A stretch of DNA of 64,000 nt from Thalassospira lucentensis MCCC 1A00383 = DSM 14000 (GCF_000421265.1 NZ_ATWN01000009.1:1-64000), one strand, 5' to 3'; counted from the stretch's first letter, positions 27,600-36,946 are shown. Notes: generated by a model from the letters alone, not told the origin. Program-made: numbers and translations.

Positions 27600-28733
27600 T
27601 TAGGTGTTTTCTGGCTTTGGTTCGGGTTGGGTTTCGCTTGGTGCTGGCGGTGTGACCGGAGCTGTCGGTTGGGTTGATGGGGTGTTGGACGTGTTTGCTT
27701 CTGTGCTCGTGGTATCTGTTTGCGGCGCAGGAGACGGGGGGGTCTCTGTTGCGTGTTCTGTCGTTGCTTGTGTAGGATCAGACGCAGGTGCGCCTTGAGG
27801 TGCGTTGGCCGCGTCGGCGGATGGTGTTGGTTGCGGTGTTGGTGCTGGTGAGGCAGGTGCCGCTGGTGGCGTTGGGGAAGCGGCGGTTGGTGTGGCAGCA
27901 TCGGGTGTGGATGTTGTTACGGCACTTTCGGTATTCTTGGTGTCGGTCGATGTGTCTGACGGTGGTTGCGCATTGGACGCAGGCGGTGTGACAGGTGCGA
28001 CGTCAGTCGGAGTTGCCGGTGTCGATGGGGTTGTGTCGCCGTTCTGTGGCGCGGCATCTTTGGGCGCACTTTTGTCTTTGTCGTCTGACGCAGCCTCAGT
28101 TGTGTTCGCAGCCAGATTGGCAGAGGGCGGGGTCGCCGGTTTTTCGTCTTTTGCCCGGTCCGGGCGGATCAGGAATTGATCGCCGAGCGTATCCTGTCCG
28201 ATCAAAAGGGGCTGTTCGAGGCCGGCCATTTCCAAAAGTCCGATTTCAACGTCACGGTTAATGCCGCGCAATTGCATGCGTGTGCGGATGACTGGCGCGC
28301 GAACGCTGGCGCTATTGGCGCTGGTTTTAATGTCGCGATAGCCAGCAACCGGCATGGAAAGTTGCCATGTGATTTTGCGCCCGGTAAGCCCGCTTGTCTT
28401 ATCCGGGGGGCTATCAAGAGCAAGCGAGAACGAGACGGTCTCACCGGCTTGGTCCGCATCGTCATGATCGGACGTGCTGTCCGAGCCAGCCCCGTGATCC
28501 GTGCTGGCAGGGCCAACAGAAAGATCATTCACAAACAGGCACGTTTGTGGCGCAGCCCCCAAGATCATCGAGGGCAGGGCGGAAATACCCCAGCGCGGCA
28601 AATCGACCGGTTCATCGGGATAAAGAACGGTGCGACTGCGCAAATTGGCATCCATACCACCCGCAGCACGAGGCGCGCCAGAGGCGTTGGAGGATGCGAG
28701 TGACATCAATGTTTTGAGCAAAATTGGGTTCAT
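27600..28733 (-). CDS. Degenerate retropepsin-like (RimK-associated protease fold) protein with Pro/Thr/Ala tail
   Basis: 377 residues. Residues about 40-193 follow the pattern of the RimK-associated zinc/aspartic protease family (PF05618): a Leu-Pro...Gly-Ile strand (DLPRWGISALPSMIL), a hydrophobic strand, then APVIRTRMQLRGINRDVEIG and QPLLIGQDTLGDQFLIRP, corresponding to the family's VIRT...LLGR...L..FLVDP block. The catalytic Asp-Thr-Gly-Ala position reads Leu-Gly-Ala (58-60), and the conserved Asp-Arg and Gly-Arg are Glu-Met and Gly-Gln, so it should be inactive. Residues 194-377 are a disordered tail of Pro, Thr, Ala and Ser. There is no signal peptide. The start could be the in-frame TTG at 28751. 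Downstream of aroC on the same strand. Alignment is from memory. Confidence 0.6.
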   Translation of the reverse strand: MNPILLKTLMSLASSNASGAPRAAGGMDANLRSRTVLYPDEPVDLPRWGISALPSMILGAAPQTCLFVNDLSVGPASTDHGAGSDSTSDHDDADQAGETVSFSLALDSPPDKTSGLTGRKITWQLSMPVAGYRDIKTSANSASVRAPVIRTRMQLRGINRDVEIGLLEMAGLEQPLLIGQDTLGDQFLIRPDRAKDEKPATPPSANLAANTTEAASDDKDKSAPKDAAPQNGDTTPSTPATPTDVAPVTPPASNAQPPSDTSTDTKNTESAVTTSTPDAATPTAASPTPPAAPASPAPTPQPTPSADAANAPQGAPASDPTQATTEHATETPPSPAPQTDTTSTEANTSNTPSTQPTAPVTPPAPSETQPEPKPENT

Positions 28734-28801
28734 GCCACCTAGACGTGGCAAAAACCCGTTTGTGATCGGAAATCAGAACAGGGAAGCGTTCGGTCCTGAC
28801 C

Positions 28802-29905
28802 TTAGCTTGGGAAGTGCTTGTTGGCGTTCCAGCCGTCGCATTGGCCGCGATGACGCAAAAGGTGATCGGCCAGAACGATGGCGGCCATGGCTTCGCCCAC
28901 CGGCACACCACGAATACCAACGCACGGGTCATGGCGACCCTTGGTGACGATATCGACTTCCTTGCCGTAAATATCGATGCTTTTGCGCGGCGTTAGGATC
29001 GAGCTGGTTGGTTTGACGGCAAAGCGAATGACAACATCCTGACCCGATGAAATTCCCCCCAGAATGCCACCAGCATGGTTGGAGCCAAACACCGGCTTGC
29101 CATCTTCACCAAGGCGCATTTCGTCGGCATTTTCAATGCCGGTCAGCTCGGCGGCCTCAAAGCCATTGCCGATTTCAACGCCTTTGACCGCATTGATTGT
29201 CATCATGGCCTTGGCCAGATCGGCATCAAGTTTGTCATAGACCGGATCACCCAGCCCAACGGGAACGCCCGAGCAGACAACTTCGATCACTGCGCCAACC
29301 GATGAACCATCCTTGCGCAGGCCATCAAGGTATTCTTCAAATACCGGGACGGCTTGCGGGTCCGGGCAGAAGAACGGGTTGTTATCAACCTCATCCCAGT
29401 TCCAGTTATCGCGGTTGATTTCCTTGGTGCCCATTTTGACCAAGGCGGCGCGGATTTTAATATCATCACCCAGGATTTTACGCGCAATCGCACCGGCCGC
29501 AACGCGCATGGCGGTTTCACGTGCCGATGAACGGCCGCCGCCACGATAATCGCGCGTGCCGTATTTTTCCCAATAGGTGTAATCGGCATGGCCGGGGCGG
29601 AACTGGTTTTTAATTTCGCCGTAATCCTTGGACCGCTGATCGACGTTTTCAATCAGAAGCCCAATCGGGGTTCCGGTGGTTTTGCCTTCAAACACACCTG
29701 AAAGAATTTTGACCTGATCAGGTTCGCGGCGCTGGGTGGTAAAGCGCGACTGACCGGGTTTGCGTTTTTCAAGGAAGTCCTGAATGTCGGCTTCTGTCAG
29801 GTCAAGAAGCGGTGGGACGCCATCAACGACACAGCCAATGGCTGGCCCGTGGCTTTCGCCAAAGGTGGTGAAGCGAAAAAGCGTTCCAAAACTGTTACCA
29901 GCCAT
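28802..29905 (-). CDS. aroC: Chorismate synthase
   Basis: 367 residues. Converts EPSP to chorismate with reduced FMN, the last shikimate step. All three signatures are present: [22 protein letters not shown] at the N-terminus, [18 protein letters not shown] (about 125), and [10 protein letters not shown] plus [19 protein letters not shown] near the C-terminus. Start chosen at MAGNSFG, the family start; the frame extends 7 codons upstream only by a TTG. It lies about 100 bases downstream of fabI with a terminator between. Confidence 0.95.
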   Translation of the reverse strand: MAGNSFGTLFRFTTFGESHGPAIGCVVDGVPPLLDLTEADIQDFLEKRKPGQSRFTTQRREPDQVKILSGVFEGKTTGTPIGLLIENVDQRSKDYGEIKNQFRPGHADYTYWEKYGTRDYRGGGRSSARETAMRVAAGAIARKILGDDIKIRAALVKMGTKEINRDNWNWDEVDNNPFFCPDPQAVPVFEEYLDGLRKDGSSVGAVIEVVCSGVPVGLGDPVYDKLDADLAKAMMTINAVKGVEIGNGFEAAELTGIENADEMRLGEDGKPVFGSNHAGGILGGISSGQDVVIRFAVKPTSSILTPRKSIDIYGKEVDIVTKGRHDPCVGIRGVPVGEAMAAIVLADHLLRHRGQCDGWNANKHFPS

Positions 29906-29950
29906 AAGCCAAAATCCAGAATTCAAAAGGTACGGAAAAACGTATTAAAG

Positions 29951-29983
29951 TGACAAACGGGCCACCCCGAAAGGCGGCCCGTA
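29951..29983 (-). terminator. Terminator between fabI and aroC
   Basis: Stem ACGGGCC / GGCCCGT with a 12-base inner region that can also pair partly, followed on the minus strand by TTTGTC. The U tract is short, so read-through into aroC is plausible. Confidence 0.65.
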
Positions 29984-30002
29984 AAATCATATCATGTTCA
30001 GA

Positions 30003-30833
30003 TCAGGATTTCTGAACATTGATGTCAGGTGCATCGGCCTGTTTCATGCCAACGGTATGATAACCGCAATCGACGTGGTGGGTTTCACCCGTCACACCGG
30101 TTGACAGATCCGACAGGAAATAAAGCCCCGACCCGCCAACATCATCAAGGGTGACATTGCGGCGCATCGGTGAGTTAAACTCGTTCCATTTCAGGATATA
30201 GCGGAAATCGCCAATCCCCGAAGCGGCAAGGGTTTTCATTGGACCTGCCGAAATGGCATTGACGCGGATGCGATCCGGGCCAAGGTCATTGGCAAGATAT
30301 TTAACACTGGCTTCAAGGGCGGCCTTGGCAACACCCATGACGTTGTAATGCGGCATGACTTTTTCCGCCCCGTAATAGGACAGGGTCAAAAGCGATCCGC
30401 CGTCGGTCATCAGCTTTTCCGCGCGCTGTGCAACAGCGGTAAAGGAATAGACCGAGATGTTCATCGACATCGTGAAGTTTTCAAGCGACGTGTCGACATA
30501 GCGACCGCGCAACTCGTTCTTGTCGGAAAAACCGATGGCATGAACGACAAAGTCGAGCTTGCCCCATTTTTCCTTGAGCGTGTCAAAAACGGAATCGATG
30601 CTGGCCGCATCGGTCACGTCACATGGCAAGACGATGTCGCTGCCAACTGAGCTTGCCAAAGGACGGACACGCTTTTCCAGTGCTTCACCCTGATAGGTAA
30701 AAGCAACTTCAGCGCCAGCAGCAGCGGCAGCGCGTGCAATGCCCCAAGCAATGGATTTGTCGTTCGCGACGCCCATAATCAGGCCACGCTTACCGGCCAT
30801 CAGGCCCGAGATGTTATCGGTGGACAGGCTCAT
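30003..30833 (-). CDS. fabI: Enoyl-[acyl-carrier-protein] reductase (NADH)
   Basis: 276 residues. Reduces trans-2-enoyl-ACP in the last step of each fatty-acid elongation cycle. The FabI-specific glycine motif is GVANDKSIAWGIARA rather than the classical SDR form. VVHAIGFSDKNELRGRY and the catalytic pair SYYGAEKVMPHYNVMGVAKAALE (Tyr-x6-Tyr-x6-Lys type) follow. The C-terminal HHVDCGYHTVGM is typical. AGAGG five bases upstream selects the ATG at 30833 over the GTG at 30851. Divergent from the YihY gene. Confidence 0.95.
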   Translation of the reverse strand: MSLSTDNISGLMAGKRGLIMGVANDKSIAWGIARAAAAAGAEVAFTYQGEALEKRVRPLASSVGSDIVLPCDVTDAASIDSVFDTLKEKWGKLDFVVHAIGFSDKNELRGRYVDTSLENFTMSMNISVYSFTAVAQRAEKLMTDGGSLLTLSYYGAEKVMPHYNVMGVAKAALEASVKYLANDLGPDRIRVNAISAGPMKTLAASGIGDFRYILKWNEFNSPMRRNVTLDDVGGSGLYFLSDLSTGVTGETHHVDCGYHTVGMKQADAPDINVQKS

Positions 30834-31036
30834 TTTTCCTCTCGTTCCCACGATCTCTCTCTGTCAGGTGGAGGCCCTTTAAATAAAGCCACGACCGGTA
30901 CAGGAGCTATTGGTCATTGGGCGCATCCTACACAAAGCAAGGCCAAGGTCAATCTGGCCTGTTATAACGTGTGCGGGCACGCTATCCTGTTGATCAATTA
31001 CAGTATAACCGGAAAATGCGTAGGGATAAGCGTTTA

Positions 31037-32395
31037 ATGGTGGAAATTCAGAAATTGATCGAAGATCGAACAGCATTCTGGCGCTATGCGCTGATGCGGT
31101 TTGTCTATGATAAATCGGTGCAGCGCGCGGCTGGCCTGTCCTATACGACTCTTTTGGCGATGGTTCCGTTTCTGGCTGTTGCGTTGACAGTGCTTTCGGC
31201 TTTTCCGGTATTTGATCAATTCAAAGATCAAATCATGAGCGTTGTTTTAAATAACTTCCTGCCAGAAACCGGTGAGCAGGTGACCGACTACCTTGGAAAC
31301 TTCTTGCAAAACACCGGCCAGATGACCGCCGTTGGCACCATGGTGCTTGGTTTGACGGCGGTGATGTTGCTTGGAGCGATTGAAGGGGCAATGAATGACG
31401 TCTTTCGCGTTACAAGCCCGCGCAAGTTGCTATCGCGTCTTGTGGTGTTCTGGGCGCTTCTGACCGTCGGGCCGATGTTGTTGGGGTTGAGCCTGTCGTT
31501 GGCGTCCTATCTGTTTGCCATGCGCCATATGGTCGGCGGTGATTTGATTGGCGGGCAACTTGGTCAGCTTACCTTTGTTGCACCGTTCCTGTTATCGGCA
31601 ATTGCTTTTTCGTTGTTGTTCATTGGGATGCCCAACCGTTCAGTTGAAATCATTGATGGCTTTCTGGGCGGCCTTGTTGCGGCGGGATTGTTTGAGGCGC
31701 TTAAAAAAGGGTTCGGATTTTATGTTACCAATTTCCCAACCTATCAGACGATTTATGGCGCGGTTGCCATTGTGCCGATTTTTCTGCTGTGGATGTATCT
31801 CACCTGGATTGTGATCCTGCTGGGCGCACAGGTTGCGGCTGCACGGTCGGAATGGCGTGCGGCCCGGGCTGCGGGCCTTATTCCCGATCCGCGCGGGGCG
31901 GTGCCGGGCCATATGGAACGCATTATCGCGGTTCTGCGGGTGCTGGAATATCTGCAAAACGGTTTCCATAAGGCATCCAAACCGCCGACCTATCGCCGCA
32001 TGATGCGTGAGGTCAAGCTTGGTGGGCGTGACTTGAACTGGGCATTGGCCGCCCTTCGGCGGGAAAAGCTGATTGATCGGTCCGAAAGTCATCGCTGGTT
32101 GCTATCTGGTAATTTATCGCGACTGACATTGAACGATTTGATGAGCCGTCTGGGATTGTTTCTTGATTATGATCGGCTGCTGGTAGTTCAGTCGGACGGT
32201 GGCTGGCCCGGTAAAATGCGTGAGCGGCTTGTCGAGCTTGAAAAAACCAGAGGTTCGGTTCTTGATGTTGAAGTCGGCGCCTTGCTTGATACACCAAAGC
32301 CCGAAGACAAAGTCCCTGAGCAAATCAAGCCAAACCGGGATCATCCGCGGCAGGAAGAAATCAGTCAAAATGATATGGCCCAATCGGTGGATTAA
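31037..32395 (+). CDS. YihY/BrkB-family inner-membrane protein
   Basis: 452 residues with six membrane helices (about 25-50, 90-115, 130-155, 175-195, 205-230, 240-265) and a C-terminal cytosolic tail of about 170 residues. Family motifs include RAAGLSYTTLLAMVPFLAV, GAIEGAMNDVFRV and FPTYQTIYGAVAIVPIFLLWMYL. This family was once called RNase BN; that assignment is obsolete, and its function is unknown, perhaps envelope-related. The tail has a winged-helix-like stretch (LGGRDLNWALAALRREKLI). The ATG at 31037 has AGGGA upstream; the ATG at 31016 is an alternative. Confidence 0.85.
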   Translation: MVEIQKLIEDRTAFWRYALMRFVYDKSVQRAAGLSYTTLLAMVPFLAVALTVLSAFPVFDQFKDQIMSVVLNNFLPETGEQVTDYLGNFLQNTGQMTAVGTMVLGLTAVMLLGAIEGAMNDVFRVTSPRKLLSRLVVFWALLTVGPMLLGLSLSLASYLFAMRHMVGGDLIGGQLGQLTFVAPFLLSAIAFSLLFIGMPNRSVEIIDGFLGGLVAAGLFEALKKGFGFYVTNFPTYQTIYGAVAIVPIFLLWMYLTWIVILLGAQVAAARSEWRAARAAGLIPDPRGAVPGHMERIIAVLRVLEYLQNGFHKASKPPTYRRMMREVKLGGRDLNWALAALRREKLIDRSESHRWLLSGNLSRLTLNDLMSRLGLFLDYDRLLVVQSDGGWPGKMRERLVELEKTRGSVLDVEVGALLDTPKPEDKVPEQIKPNRDHPRQEEISQNDMAQSVD

Positions 32396-32446
32396 GCCAT
32401 GCCGGGAAATCGAAAGCCCTGTGAAGAATAGAAAATTCGGGCAACG

Positions 32447-33793
32447 TTATGTGTCCGGATTTTCTGGATGGTCAGTAGATTCCATTTGAACCCGTATCGG
32501 TGCATCACTGCTGCGCAGATGAAGGTCGCGCTGCGGGAACGGGATTTCGATATCGTTGTCCTTAAAGGCATCCCAGACGTTGAGCAGAACTTCGCTGATG
32601 ATGTTGCCGCGCCCGTTTTGCGGGTCGGTGATCCAGAACCGAATTTCAAGATCGACCGAATTGTCGCCAAAGCCACGCAACAATGTGTTGGGACCGGGGG
32701 TGTCTTGTACACGTGCGCATTTTCCTGCGGCCTCATTGCACAGTATGATCGCGAAATGCGGATCGCAGTTATAGGAAATGCCAACCGGGACTTTGAGGCG
32801 CAGCTTGACGTCTGTGTGGCTCCAGTTTTCGACCTGTGTGGTGATCAGGTCTTCGTTGGGGATCAGGAATTCCGTGCCGTCCCGGGTGCGAACGGCGGTG
32901 TAGCGTGCACCAAGGGACTGTATCCAGCCAAATGTTTCACCAATGGCAATGACATCGCCGGGCTTGATCGACCGATCCAAAAGCAGGATCACGCCGCTGA
33001 TCAGGTTGGCAACAATGCGTTGCAGGCCAAGACCAATGCCGACACCAACCGCACCGCCAAACACCGCAAGGGCGGTCAAATCAACGCCAATCGTTGACAG
33101 AGCAAACAGAACGGCAACGGATAGCAAAACAAGTTTAAGGAGTTTGGACATCAGCACCTGAACCGAGGGAGTCAGGCGGTGGACTTTTTTGATGCGTTGT
33201 TCAAATAGTCGGGATGAAAAGGATGCAACCCAAAGCAAAACTGCCAACGACAGGATAGCTTTTATAACGCCATAGACCGAAACGCGGAACGATCCGACTT
33301 GCATGGCAAGACTGTCGAGCGCTGCGATGGTTGGATCAAGCCAGCCAACGATATTAAGGGCGGCCAGCCCCCATGCCACAGCCGCAATGGTGCGTGACCA
33401 GACCGGATCATTCACCACGGCGGCGGCCAGACGAATGACGATCCATGCGTTTAGCAGGCTGGCGACAAGGCGCAGGATATTGTGGCGATATCCGGTTTGA
33501 ACAGCAATGGCCTCAAGGACCCAGACCAGTACCACCAGCAGCAGGGGAAACGCCAGGTCAGGCAGAACAGAAAACAGTCGTCTGAAACCGGCATAGTGCA
33601 AAAGCGGTTTCCAGTTTTGCAACCGGGCAAGCAGGGAGGTCAATGTCGGACGCAGCAAAAGGGCCGGCAGCATCGCCAGCAGGCAGGCTGCAATTTGTAT
33701 GAGGATTGGGCCGAGAAGAATATTGGCCTGTACCCAGTCTATGGCTTGGTCAATCCAGAGCAAATATTGATCCGGGTTGGTAAACTGTTCCAT
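32447..33793 (-). CDS. MscS-family mechanosensitive channel
   Basis: 448 residues with about six membrane helices before the MscS core. The pore-lining helix is AVFGGAVGVGIGLGLQRIVANLISGVILLLDRSIKPGDVI (about 260-300), followed by the beta domain FGWIQSLGARYTAVRTRDGTEFLIPNEDLI and a C-terminal alpha/beta domain with FWITDPQNGRGNI. The channel opens under membrane tension to release solutes. The start at MEQFTNPDQ uses AGGG upstream; the frame extends 16 codons only by a TTG. Convergent with the YihY gene, 51 bases apart. Confidence 0.9.
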   Translation of the reverse strand: MEQFTNPDQYLLWIDQAIDWVQANILLGPILIQIAACLLAMLPALLLRPTLTSLLARLQNWKPLLHYAGFRRLFSVLPDLAFPLLLVVLVWVLEAIAVQTGYRHNILRLVASLLNAWIVIRLAAAVVNDPVWSRTIAAVAWGLAALNIVGWLDPTIAALDSLAMQVGSFRVSVYGVIKAILSLAVLLWVASFSSRLFEQRIKKVHRLTPSVQVLMSKLLKLVLLSVAVLFALSTIGVDLTALAVFGGAVGVGIGLGLQRIVANLISGVILLLDRSIKPGDVIAIGETFGWIQSLGARYTAVRTRDGTEFLIPNEDLITTQVENWSHTDVKLRLKVPVGISYNCDPHFAIILCNEAAGKCARVQDTPGPNTLLRGFGDNSVDLEIRFWITDPQNGRGNIISEVLLNVWDAFKDNDIEIPFPQRDLHLRSSDAPIRVQMESTDHPENPDT

Positions 33794-33960
33794 TGGTGCC
33801 CTGATGTGTTCCTGATTTTCTGTTTTGGCTCTTAACGGCAAAACGCTTTAAATCATATGGTAGCACGAGAACGGATTTTCAGGCAGGGCGTTGCATTTAA
33901 AAGAAAATTGGAACTGTAACCTGCCACGGTGAGTGCGGGTGTTTTGGCAATTTTGGCACT

Positions 33961-33988
33961 AAAAAAGCCGGCGAGAAGCCGGCTTTTA
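33961..33988 (-). terminator. Terminator after the DnaJ-like gene
   Basis: Perfect stem AAAAGCCGGC / GCCGGCTTTT with a GAGAA loop, flanked by A and T runs. Read on the minus strand it ends in six T residues. Confidence 0.9.
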
Positions 33989-33997
33989 AGCGGGATA

Positions 33998-34936
33998 CTA
34001 TCGGGTGCTGTAGGGGTGCTTTTCCGACCAGTCACGGATAAACTCGATCAATTCATCATCGCGTTCATCGGGCAGCTTGACCGTCAGATGGACATATTGA
34101 TCGCCGTGTTTGGTGTTGCGGTCATAGGGTGCACCCTTGCCACGCAGGCGCAGTTTGGTTCCGCTGTTGGCGTTGGCGGGCAATTTCATATTGACCTTGC
34201 CATTGACAGTCGGGACTTCGATGGACCCGCCAAGGACCGCCTCGGCCAGTGTGATCGCCAATTCACAATGCAGATCATTGCCTTCGCGACGGAATGTTTT
34301 GTCGGGATGGACATGTAACTTGATCAGGGCATCGCCAGCCTCACCACCATTCATCCCCGCCATGCCCTGACCTTTCAGGCGCAGGGTTTGTTCGTTTTCA
34401 CTTCCCGGAGGGATGCGAACTTCAAGGCTTTTGCCGCTGGCAAGGTTGATCCGCTTGGTCGTGCCAATGATGGCTTCGGAAAAATCAAGGCTCAGTTCGT
34501 AGGAGATGTTCGGACCTTTGACCTTTTGCGGTTTGCGTTCACCGCCAAAACCACCAAATCCGCCACCGCGACCACCCCGACCGCCTTTGCCGAAAATTTC
34601 GTCAAAGATATCTTCGGGGTTCGAGCCTGAAAAACCGAATGGGTCATTCTGGCCAAATCCACCGCCTGCACGCGATTGACCACCGCCGCCACCGCGACCA
34701 AAAGGCCCGGTTTCGCGACCATCGGCATCAATCAGACCATTGTCGAATTTCTTGCGACGTTCGGGATCGCCAAGCAGGTGATAGGCGCTTGAAACTTTTT
34801 TAAAGCGTTCTTCAATCTTGGTATCGCCGGGATTGACGTCGGGATGAAGTTCGCGCGCCAGTTTGCGATAGACTTTTTTGATTTCGTCCTGAGTGGCGTT
34901 TTTTGCAACGCCGAGTATTTTGTAGGGATCCTGCAT
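33998..34936 (-). CDS. DnaJ-like co-chaperone (type II, CbpA-like)
   Basis: 312 residues. J domain at 1-68 with the HPD motif (RELHPDVNPG) that stimulates DnaK ATPase. A Gly/Arg/Phe-rich linker (about 78-135) follows, then two beta-barrel substrate domains (SYELSLDFSEAIIGTTKRI to PYDRNTKHGDQYVHLTV) and a short dimerisation end. There is no CxxCxGxG zinc-finger domain, so this is the class II type rather than canonical DnaJ. It is monocistronic with its own terminator and stands away from dnaK. Confidence 0.92.
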   Translation of the reverse strand: MQDPYKILGVAKNATQDEIKKVYRKLARELHPDVNPGDTKIEERFKKVSSAYHLLGDPERRKKFDNGLIDADGRETGPFGRGGGGGQSRAGGGFGQNDPFGFSGSNPEDIFDEIFGKGGRGGRGGGFGGFGGERKPQKVKGPNISYELSLDFSEAIIGTTKRINLASGKSLEVRIPPGSENEQTLRLKGQGMAGMNGGEAGDALIKLHVHPDKTFRREGNDLHCELAITLAEAVLGGSIEVPTVNGKVNMKLPANANSGTKLRLRGKGAPYDRNTKHGDQYVHLTVKLPDERDDELIEFIRDWSEKHPYSTR

Positions 34937-35224
34937 GAATTAACCGGTTGGATGAACAAAATGGGCGGTGGCACAATTTAAGTGCATGATGCGCGCAATC
35001 AGAACCATTTCGTCACAATTTCGTCGGGCACGTTTTATATCAAGCAAGGACAAGTCCAGTGAATGTAGCGGGGCTACGATCAAGGGCTTCGTCACATTGC
35101 TCTGCCGCGCTGTATTTTGCCAAACGGCATGCCAAAACAAACAAAATGGCGCTGATTGCGCGCTCCGTACTCTAGCCCGTCTTGGCGAAAACAAGAAAGG
35201 CTATTTATTGCTGTGTCCGGATAT
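34937..35224. other. Intergenic region upstream of the DnaJ-like gene
   Basis: About 290 bases with no gene I can support. It should hold the promoter of the DnaJ-like gene on the minus strand, but no clear sigma-32 or sigma-70 boxes stand out. Confidence 0.45.
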
Positions 35225-35267
35225 AAAAAAAGCGGTGCAGATCGCAAGGACCACACCGCCTTTTTTG
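35225..35267 (-). terminator. Terminator after the glycine-zipper lipoprotein gene
   Basis: Stem AAAAAGCGGTG / CACCGCCTTTTTT with a loop of about 15 bases. The A run gives a U tract on the minus-strand transcript. Confidence 0.8.
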
Positions 35268-35297
35268 AAAATCTGGTTTCAGATCAGACGGGGCTGA

Positions 35298-35774
35298 TCA
35301 ATTCACGACCTGCCAGCTGCCATCCGGTTTGCGGCACGCTGTGCCATAGGCGGTTTCTTCCTGCCCACCAATCATGACAGTCTGCTGGTATTCGCGGCAA
35401 TATTCCTGCGTTTCGGGTTTCTGATAGGTCCGTGTTGGTGTCACGGTCCCCTGAACGCCGGTATCTGGATTCTGCCAGCTTGATGTTTTGCCTGTTGGCG
35501 CGCTTTCAAGGGTTTTCTGCGTGCTTTGGGCCATGATTGCGCGGTCTGCGTTATCAAGTGAACGCCCGACTTCGCTGCCAAGAAACGCGCCTGCCATGGT
35601 GCCAAGTGCAACACCGACCAACTGACCTTTGCCTTTGCCAAACTGTGCGCCAGCAACCGCACCGCCAACCGCACCCAGCAAGGTGCCAGCGGTTTGTTTC
35701 TGGCCCTGATCCTGAGCACAGCCTGCGATGAAGGCGGTCATGATCAATGGTATGACGATATGACGGAATTTCAT
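35298..35774 (-). CDS. Glycine-zipper lipoprotein (17-kDa surface antigen family)
   Basis: 158 residues. Lipoprotein signal MKFRHIVIPLIMTAFIAGC with lipobox IAGC, so it is probably in the outer membrane. Residues about 28-75 form a glycine zipper (TLLGAVGGAVAGAQFGKGKG, then VALGTMAGAFLGSEVG), followed by the small C-terminal domain with CREYQQTVMIGGQEETAYGT and Cys-Arg-Lys-Pro-Asp-Gly, as in Rickettsia 17-kDa antigen relatives. A start 5 codons upstream is possible. Function in the envelope is not defined. Confidence 0.87.
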   Translation of the reverse strand: MKFRHIVIPLIMTAFIAGCAQDQGQKQTAGTLLGAVGGAVAGAQFGKGKGQLVGVALGTMAGAFLGSEVGRSLDNADRAIMAQSTQKTLESAPTGKTSSWQNPDTGVQGTVTPTRTYQKPETQEYCREYQQTVMIGGQEETAYGTACRKPDGSWQVVN

Positions 35775-35918
35775 GTTACTTCTGCCCATCTTGTTTTTCC
35801 TGTCCCAACCGATATGCTCTGAATATACGAACGATGATCCTGTGTTGCCACCCCGTGTTCGTCATCCGCTGTCACTTAAGCCAGCCGATTTTGGATAATC
35901 AGAGGAACTTTGACCCCA

Positions 35919-36539
35919 ATGGACGAAAAAAATACGCCAAAAATGGGGCATGAACCCCATGTCGCCCCGTTTGAGATGTTTGACGATTGGTTCAAAGACG
36001 CCAAAAGCAACGAAGATGCCTATCCTGACGCGATGACATTGGCCACCGCGGACAAGGATGGCCGTCCATCAGCGCGGATCGTCCTGCTTAAGGGGTTTGA
36101 TGATCGCGGCTTTGTCTTTTACACCAATTATGAAAGCCGCAAGGGTAGCCAGCTTGCTGAAAACAGCTATGCGGCATTGTGCTTCCATTGGAAAACGGTC
36201 GAAAAATGTGTGCGAATCGAAGGTAAGGTCGCCAAGGTCGATGGTGCTGAATCTGATGAGTATTTCGCATCGCGCCCACGTGGCAGTCAGCTTGGCGCCT
36301 GGGCATCGATACAGTCACGCCCGATGACCGGTCGGTTTGATCTGGAAAAACGGGTGGCGGAATTTACCGCCAAGTTTGGTTTGGGCAAGGTAGCACGCCC
36401 GGATCACTGGGGTGGTTTCCGCCTTGTGCCTGACCGGATTGAATTCTGGGCCGAGGGAAAATTCCGTCTGCATGATCGCAAACTGTTTACCCGTGATGCC
36501 GATGATGCGGGCTGGAACACGCAAAAGCTGTTTCCGTAA
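35919..36539 (+). CDS. pdxH: Pyridoxamine 5'-phosphate oxidase
   Basis: 206 residues. FMN enzyme oxidising pyridoxine or pyridoxamine 5'-phosphate to pyridoxal phosphate. FMN-binding strands are seen in MTLATADKDGRPSARIVLLKGFD and FYTNYESRKGSQL. The substrate-binding RIEGKV, SRPRGSQLGAWASIQS, and the C-terminal signature PDHWGGFRLVPDRIEFWAEG with Arg-Leu-His are present. AGAGGAA lies upstream; it could also serve a TTG at 35910. Supplies the cofactor for the nearby hemA and aminotransferase products, though these are not in one operon. Confidence 0.94.
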   Translation: MDEKNTPKMGHEPHVAPFEMFDDWFKDAKSNEDAYPDAMTLATADKDGRPSARIVLLKGFDDRGFVFYTNYESRKGSQLAENSYAALCFHWKTVEKCVRIEGKVAKVDGAESDEYFASRPRGSQLGAWASIQSRPMTGRFDLEKRVAEFTAKFGLGKVARPDHWGGFRLVPDRIEFWAEGKFRLHDRKLFTRDADDAGWNTQKLFP

Positions 36540-36567
36540 GGATTTGCCTTTGTGACCCGAACGATAG

Positions 36568-36602
36568 AACGCGCAAAAGAGTAAATCTTTTGCGCGTTTT
36601 TG
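36568..36602 (+). terminator. Terminator after pdxH
   Basis: Perfect stem AACGCGCAAAAGA / TCTTTTGCGCGTT with a GTAAA loop, followed by TTTGATT. Confidence 0.9.
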
Positions 36603-36637
36603 ATTGAGAGGCCTGTTTCCCGGTCCGGTTCGTCTGA

Positions 36638-36946
36638 CTATTTAATCTGTTCGGGCGGGCAGAATGTTTCCTGCAAGACGGCAATGATTTTCATGATGTT
36701 CTGATCTGCCAGCGAATAATAAATCGTCTGGGCTTCGCGCCGGGTTTTGACCAACCTGTCGCGCCGCAGCCTTGCGAGATGCTGTGACAGGGCGGATTGT
36801 TTAATGCCCAGTTCATTCTCAAGCGTACCAACCGATTTTTCGGCATCGCCAAGGGAACAAAGAATCATCAGCCGCCATTCATTACCCAGCGTTTTGAGAA
36901 ATTCTGCTGCTTCGCGTGCATTTTGATGAAGCGCTTCGTAATCCAT
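36638..36946 (-). CDS. ArsR-family repressor, dithiol (BigR/SqrR-like), second copy
   Basis: 102 residues, close paralogue of the repressor at 10338-10652: the HTH KQSALSQHLARLRRDRLVKT and wing REAQTIYYSL are almost identical. Cysteines at residues 30 (LMILCSL) and 96 (ETFCPP) again stand 66 apart, the pattern of persulfide sensors. The ATG at 36946 is aligned with the start of the paralogue; the open frame continues 45 codons upstream with a Trp-rich, unconserved stretch that I reject. Divergent from the UspA gene at 37290, which is a possible target. Sulfide or redox sensing is inferred from the cysteines only. Confidence 0.85.
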   Translation of the reverse strand: MDYEALHQNAREAAEFLKTLGNEWRLMILCSLGDAEKSVGTLENELGIKQSALSQHLARLRRDRLVKTRREAQTIYYSLADQNIMKIIAVLQETFCPPEQIK

